Positions 41,541-46,359 of a DNA stretch of 46,359 nt are shown here, in pieces (position 1 is the stretch's first letter; every line of letters starts with the position of its first letter). Source of the stretch: Ophiosphaerella korrae (lineage: Eukaryota > Ascomycota > Dothideomycetes > Pleosporales > Phaeosphaeriaceae); assembly GCA_028456385.1 (NCBI GenBank), contig JALNQF010000329.1, positions 1-46,359 on the forward strand, read 5' to 3'. The notes beneath the pieces were generated by a model, which did not search any database, was not told the origin of the DNA, and was given only the letters and a program-made list of their open reading frames with translations. Both the position numbers and the translations under genes were made by a program.

Positions 41541-44212
41541 AAAGTATAATTATTAATTAATAGTAGAGCTACAAGGAACTTTATATTAAAGAAGTTTATA
41601 GAAATATAAAGAATATAGTATATAACAAAGAAGTACTCTTAATAATTAAGTATAATTAAAGGAAAACTATTCTAGGAACCTATTAGGTTTAAAACAGTTC
41701 TCTCTATACTAGAACTAGAAGAAATAACAATTAAGAATATAGTTATAGATATAATAATAATTAATAATAAACAAGATATAATATTAGGTATACTATAGTT
41801 ATAGATAACTAACCTATATATTAATTAGAGAAAAGGAAAAATTAGTTACTATAAAATAGAAAAACTAAAAGCTAACATTAGTATATATAAAGGAGAATTC
41901 CCTAAAGAATATAAGAGATAAGAAAAATAGCTTATAGAACCTAAAGACTACTTTCTAGAATACTAACTATAGGACCTAGTAATTAAAGTAGAAGAAAAAA
42001 AGAACGTAGAATAGAGCCTAGTTTATAGAAAAATAGAAGAAAAGTTAAGAATTAAATAAATATTTATTTAAAATGTAATAAAAAAGAGATAGATATAAGA
42101 ATCTAAATCCTTAGTAGTATATAGCCTTATATTTATAGATAAGAAAAGAATAAGTAATAAGAGACCTTACATAGACTTTAGAAAAACAAACGTAGTTATA
42201 AATAAAAACTAATACTCCTTACTACAAATTAATAAAATATAAGATAAGCTAAGGAAAGTAAAGATCTTTACAAAACTAGATATCTAGAACGCCTACTACT
42301 AGATTAGAATTAAGAAAGGTAATAAATAGAAAATAGCGTTTAGAATATAATATAGACTATATAAGTACCTAGTTATACCTTTTAGCTTAATAAACGCACT
42401 AGTAGCCTTTTAAGAAAGAATTAATATAGTACTAAGAGAATACTTAAATGTATTTATATTTATATATTTAGATAATATCCTTATATTCTTAGAAATAGAA
42501 AAAGAATACAAGTAATACGTATATAAAGTACTAGAGAAAATAGTAGAAAATAAATTATTTCTTAAAATAAAGAAATGCGAATTCTATATAAAAGAAATAG
42601 ATTTCCTAGAGTTTATTATAAAACTAGGAAAAATTAAGATTAACCTAGAAAAGATTAAGTTAATTAACGAATAGCTAACACTAAAAAACCTAAAAGAGGT
42701 ATAATAGTTTTATAGGTTAGTAAACTGTTATAGAAAATTAATAGTAGGATATTCTAAAAATATAGAACTAATTACAAGACTTATAAAGAAAGATACGCTA
42801 TTTAAATAGATAAAGGAATATAAGGAAGTATTTAATAAGATTAAGAAGAAATTTATAGAGAACCTAGTTATTAGAATATATAACCTAGACCTACTAGTAA
42901 TAGTAAAAATAGACGCATCTAACTTAGTATATAGAATAGCACTAATACAAGAAGACCTAGAAACTAAAAAGGAATACTTAGTTAAATACTTCTCTAAGAA
43001 AATAAAGCTAGTAGAGCTTAACTACCTAATCTATAATAAAGAGATACTAGTAATCTATAAAGTATTTAAATAATAGAGAGTATACCTATAAAGAGTAAAG
43101 TATTAGATAAAAGTCTATATAGACTATAAGAATCTTATAAGATTTATAATAAATAAAGAACTATTATAATACTATATAAGATAGTAGGAATTCCTATTAA
43201 TATTTAACTTAGAAATTATATATATAAAAGGGAAAGATAACTAATTTATAGATACTCTAAGTAGAAGACTAGACTTATAGAAAGAAGTAAGCGTAACTAG
43301 TATAGTTCTAGTTAAAAATAAAGAAGGATATTTAGTCCTAAATATATCTAAAATAGCTATAACACTTAAAAGAAAAAGTAGTAAACTAGACAAATAGATT
43401 TAGAAAGTAACGCAAGAAATATCTAAAGAAATAAAAAAACTAGAAATCTAAGAAGAACTTATATAAGCCTATAGGAGAATATATATTCTAAAAAAGATCT
43501 AGAGAGAATTTATATAGTAATTCTATAAATTACTAGTATATAGTTACTAAGGTATTAAAAAAATATTAGATAGATTACTATAGGACTACTATATCCTAAA
43601 AGTAAGATAACTAGTAATAGAAATACTAAGAGACTATATAAAATATTATAAGAATAAGTATAGTAGATATAAACTATATAGGATACTATAACTAGTAAAA
43701 GTACTAGAATAACTATAAGGAGTTATTATAATAGACTTTATTACAAAGTTACTTAAGTCTAGAGACCTAATATTAGGAGTTAAGTATAATAGAATCTTAA
43801 TAATAGTAAATAAACTTATAAAGTACTTATACTTTAAACTATATAAGGAGAAAAGTAGAATAGAAGTTACTATATACTAGGTCCTAGGAACTATAATTAG
43901 TTAATATAGACTACTAGACAAGATTATTATAAATAGAGATATAAGATTTATATTAAAATTATAGGGAACAATAACAGCGTAATTAGGAATTAAATATATA
44001 ATATCTATAGTATACTACCTATAAATAAATAGATAGTTAGAATAAATAAATTAGATAGTAGAATAATACTTAAGATACTACCTTAACTATAACTAGAATA
44101 ATTAGGTATAATTACTACCTATAGCATAGTTAGTATATAATAGCGTAAAGAATATAGTAATAAGAGTATTGCTCTTCCTTATAAACTATAGATTTAACTC
44201 TAATATATATAG
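41541..44212 (+). pseudogene. pol: ChrB protease, RT, RNase H and integrase (B5), cut by B8
   Basis: Protease: N-S-R-A-T-R-N-F at 41559-41582. RT: F-R-K-T-N near 42180, K-L-D-I-stop-N-A-Y near 42276, Y-L-D-N at 42465-42476. RNase H: K-I-D-A-S-N-L near 42908. Integrase from about 43480, with the D-R-D equivalent reading N-R-D (43931-43939). It stops at F-N-S-N-I-Y in the core's distal part, where B8 enters after TATAG (44208-44212). Confidence 0.88.
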
Positions 44213-44656
44213 TATAATAAGGTAATTACTAGGGTTAACTTCTTAATACCTAAGAAGTATTAGTAGATTAAGAGTTAATAGTAAAAGTACGTATAGTAAT
44301 CGTGTAATAACTATTAATAATAGAAGATATTTTGTAACTATCTTGTATTAGCGTTCTATAGTTAAGAGATTAGATTACTAATACTATCCTAATAATATGT
44401 ATTACTACTAACTATATACTTATACCTCTTAGCTAGCTTCGTACTTTATATTTGCTAAGATTATAAATCGCAAATCTATTACGTACTTAAATTTATACTT
44501 TATATTTACTAAGATTGTAAATTATAAATTTGTTATATATTCCTATTATAGTTAGTTTCCTAGTTAAGTTTATTACTTTATAAGTTATATACGTTGTTAT
44601 TATCTATAGTAGAGCTAATTAGCTTAAGTTAACTTTCCCTTATTATAGCTATAATA
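44213..44656 (-). repeat. ChrB 3' LTR of B8, variant (444 bp)
   Basis: Ends match ChrB (TATAATAAGG ... GCTATAATA on +). The middle differs: in place of the AGATTATAGATT block it has two imperfect repeats, (T)ACTTTATATTTGCTAAGATT at 44452 and ACTTTATATTTACTAAGATT at 44496, each followed by (A/G)TAAAT(C/T)... It represents a second LTR subfamily. Confidence 0.87.
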
Positions 44657-45309
44657 CTATTCCTCTCTCTAAGTAAGTTCTTATTTCTCTATCCTAGGCC
44701 TAAAGTTATTAGTCTAGTTTCTTTACTTATCTCTAGTTCTTTATTATTCTCTATATCTTTATATTCTAACTATAATAAACTTCTTTTTATTACTTATATT
44801 ACTTGTAATAAAGTTAAAATATTTCTTTATACTTCTTATACTTAGTTAAAGCTTACTTATCTTATATCTTTAAAGGATAGCAAGTACTATAGTAAGTATA
44901 TTCTAGCTAATATTTAATATAAGTATATACTATCTAGTATTTCTCTTATAGAGTATAAGTACTTAATTTCTATATAGTCTCTTCTTACTAAGTTATATAG
45001 GGCGAGCTATTAACTAAGCTTAAGAGATACTATTATTATAGCTTATAGAAGCTAAGGCTAAGTATAAGCTAACTTTTTATAAGCTAGTAAATCTTTATTC
45101 TTATATTAAGCGTCTTTATAAGATAAAAGCTTATAATAACGCTAAATTATCTAAATAGTTTTATACTTTAGAGGCTAAAATAGACTTTAAAGATATAGTC
45201 TAAGCTGTTCTAGCTCTTACTATATTAGGCGCTCCTAACGCCTCTCTATCTAGTAGTAGTATTGTTAATTTTCTTAGTTCGCTATAAAGTAATCTAGAAG
45301 GTTTTAACT
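44657..45309 (-). pseudogene. ChrB C-terminal extension and polypurine tract (B8)
   Basis: Polypurine tract is 44657-44670 (CTATTCCTCTCTCT on +). The extension aligns with B2 and B7 but is more diverged. No recognised domain. Confidence 0.55.
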
Positions 45310-46216
45310 TTAGAACTCCTCTAGTTTCTTAGAGTAGCTAAGGTTATCTTCTAGTTCCTATATTTTTTCTTATAGTTACCCTTTCTCGTCTATACCTATC
45401 TATTCTACTAGGTAGTAGTTCTTACTATTATAGAACTAATATACTAAGACTTTTTTAACTTCTTATTTCTCTTATTCTCTATACGTATCTACTTTATATA
45501 CTAGTAGTTCTATATTTTATAGTACTATCTTAAGTAGTACTACGTAAAAGGTTAGGTATATCTTTATCTTATTTAGTAGCTTTAGTTTAAATATAACTAG
45601 CGTAACTTCTTTTTTAATTTTATATAGTTCTATTTTAATATAATCTAGTTTTAAACTAGGTTATTTACTCTTTATGTTTTTCCTAACTAACTATACTTTT
45701 TCTCCCTTTCTAAATTAGAGTTCCTATTTATATTTCTTATTATAGTATTTTATTATTTAATTATATAAGAACTCTATATCCTATCTTAGTTAATTATATA
45801 TATCTCTAAGTCTATTAGTAAAGTTTTTTCTTTTTAAAGACTAAGATATCTCTACTCTTAGTATTTTATATACGCTAAGTTTAAATTTATAGTTTATAAA
45901 GAAGAGTAATACTCTTATTACTATATTCTTTACGCTATTATATACTAACTATACTATAAGTAGTAGTTATACCTAGTTATTCTAGTTGTAGTTAAGGTAG
46001 TATCTTAGATACTATTCTACTATCTAGTTTATTCGTTCTAATTATCTATCTATCTATAAGTAGTAAGTAGTTAATATTATATACTTAATTCCTAATTACG
46101 CTATTATAGTTCTCTATAGTTTTAATATAAATCTTATATCTCTATCTATAATAATTTTATCTAGTATTCTATATTAACTAATTATAGTTCCTAGAACTTA
46201 GTGTATAGTAACTTCT
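45310..46216 (-). pseudogene. pol: ChrB chromodomain and integrase C-terminal part (B8)
   Basis: Chromodomain at 45310-45461, GPY/F module at about 45480-45730, distal integrase core to 46216. Broken by TAA/TAG in element sense and truncated by the ChrA LTR. Confidence 0.83.
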
Positions 46217-46359
46217 TATAAGGTAGACTTTATACAAGATAACTTAATAAAGTAGTTTTAATAATTAACTAAAAAGAGTAAATAGTAGATAAAGCTATCT
46301 AAGTAAGTACTAAGTATATATACCTAGTAGCTTACTAAGCGCTAACTAAAAGTAGAAAG
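46217..46359 (-). repeat. ChrA LTR, inverted, cut by window edge
   Basis: Reverse complement of the last ~143 bp of the ChrA LTR: begins TATAAGGTAGAC on the + strand, contains the complement of the ATCTACTATT 10-mer and of the TATA palindrome. Whether a full ChrA element or a solo LTR follows cannot be seen. Confidence 0.93.

Larger units (their letters stand above)
25720..44212 (+). mobile_element. ChrB copy B5 (outer span), containing solo ChrA LTR and B6
   Basis: Its 5' LTR is in three pieces: 25720-25816, 26164-26398 and 39164-39269, together 438 bp. These are separated by the ChrA solo LTR and by B6, each with its own 5-bp duplication. Internal sequence runs 39270-44212 (gag to integrase) and is cut by the inverted B8 at 44213. 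The 3' end is outside the window; a CTTTA should follow its distant 3' LTR. Confidence 0.9.
44213..46216 (-). mobile_element. ChrB copy B8, inverted, 3' part
   Basis: 3' LTR, polypurine tract, C-terminal extension, chromodomain and integrase C-terminal part on the - strand, cut at 46216 by a ChrA LTR. It is the most diverged ChrB copy in its LTR and extension. TATAG (44208-44212) is the likely left target duplication and CTTCT (46212-46216) that of the ChrA insertion. Confidence 0.9.

Overview
The window looks like a RIP-degraded, transposon-only block from a filamentous ascomycete (Pezizomycotina). It is very A+T rich. CpA and its complement TpG are almost absent, TpA is in great excess, and CpG survives (TACG, GCGC), so the decay is CpA-directed and not CpG deamination. 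In every coding frame I could follow, the interruptions are TAA or TAG where Gln or Trp is expected. I see no host gene, rRNA, tRNA, CRISPR array or intact ORF. All of this was read by eye; no database or alignment was run.

Almost everything is LTR retrotransposon of two chromovirus-like Ty3/gypsy families, called here ChrA and ChrB, plus one solo LTR of a third family, LTR-C. ChrA-1 (1-8409, +) carries gag-like ORF1, protease, reverse transcriptase, RNase H, integrase, chromodomain, a repeat-bearing tail and a 3' LTR. It sits in the 5' LTR of a ChrB copy. A solo ChrA LTR lies at 25817-26158, and another ChrA LTR starts at 46217 and runs off the end. ChrB is about 7 kb long with 427-446 bp LTRs bounded by TGTTATAGG / CCTATAACA (RIP-altered), and has the order gag (capsid, two CCHC knuckles), about 400-codon spacer, PR, RT, RNase H, INT with GPY/F, chromodomain, in-frame C-terminal extension, polypurine tract, LTR.

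Eight ChrB pieces are nested. B1 (8410-10731, +) is cut by B2 (10732-17571, -). B2 ends at a deletion junction with B3 (17572-23682, +). B3 carries the LTR-C solo LTR (20564-20817) and ends exactly at its LTR terminus inside the RNase H of B4 (23683-25719, +), which may be the distal part of B1. B5 (25720-44212, +) is inserted in B4. The B5 5' LTR holds both the solo ChrA LTR (target duplication ATTAG) and the complete B6 (26399-39158, +, duplication TATTA). The gag of B6 holds the complete but internally deleted B7 (27732-33454, -, duplication TATAA). The B5 integrase is cut by B8 (44213-46216, -), which is cut by the right-edge ChrA LTR.

The genes are no longer functional. Informative features that remain include nested 5-bp target duplications, an un-RIPped 254-bp solo LTR, a 10-nt LTR/primer-site complementarity in ChrA suggesting self-primed reverse transcription, a 61-bp hairpin repeat that varies in number between ChrA LTRs, a ChrB reading frame that continues through the polypurine tract into the LTR, a conserved 1.2-kb spacer between zinc knuckles and protease, and a roughly 6-kb-arm inverted repeat formed by B2 and B3.
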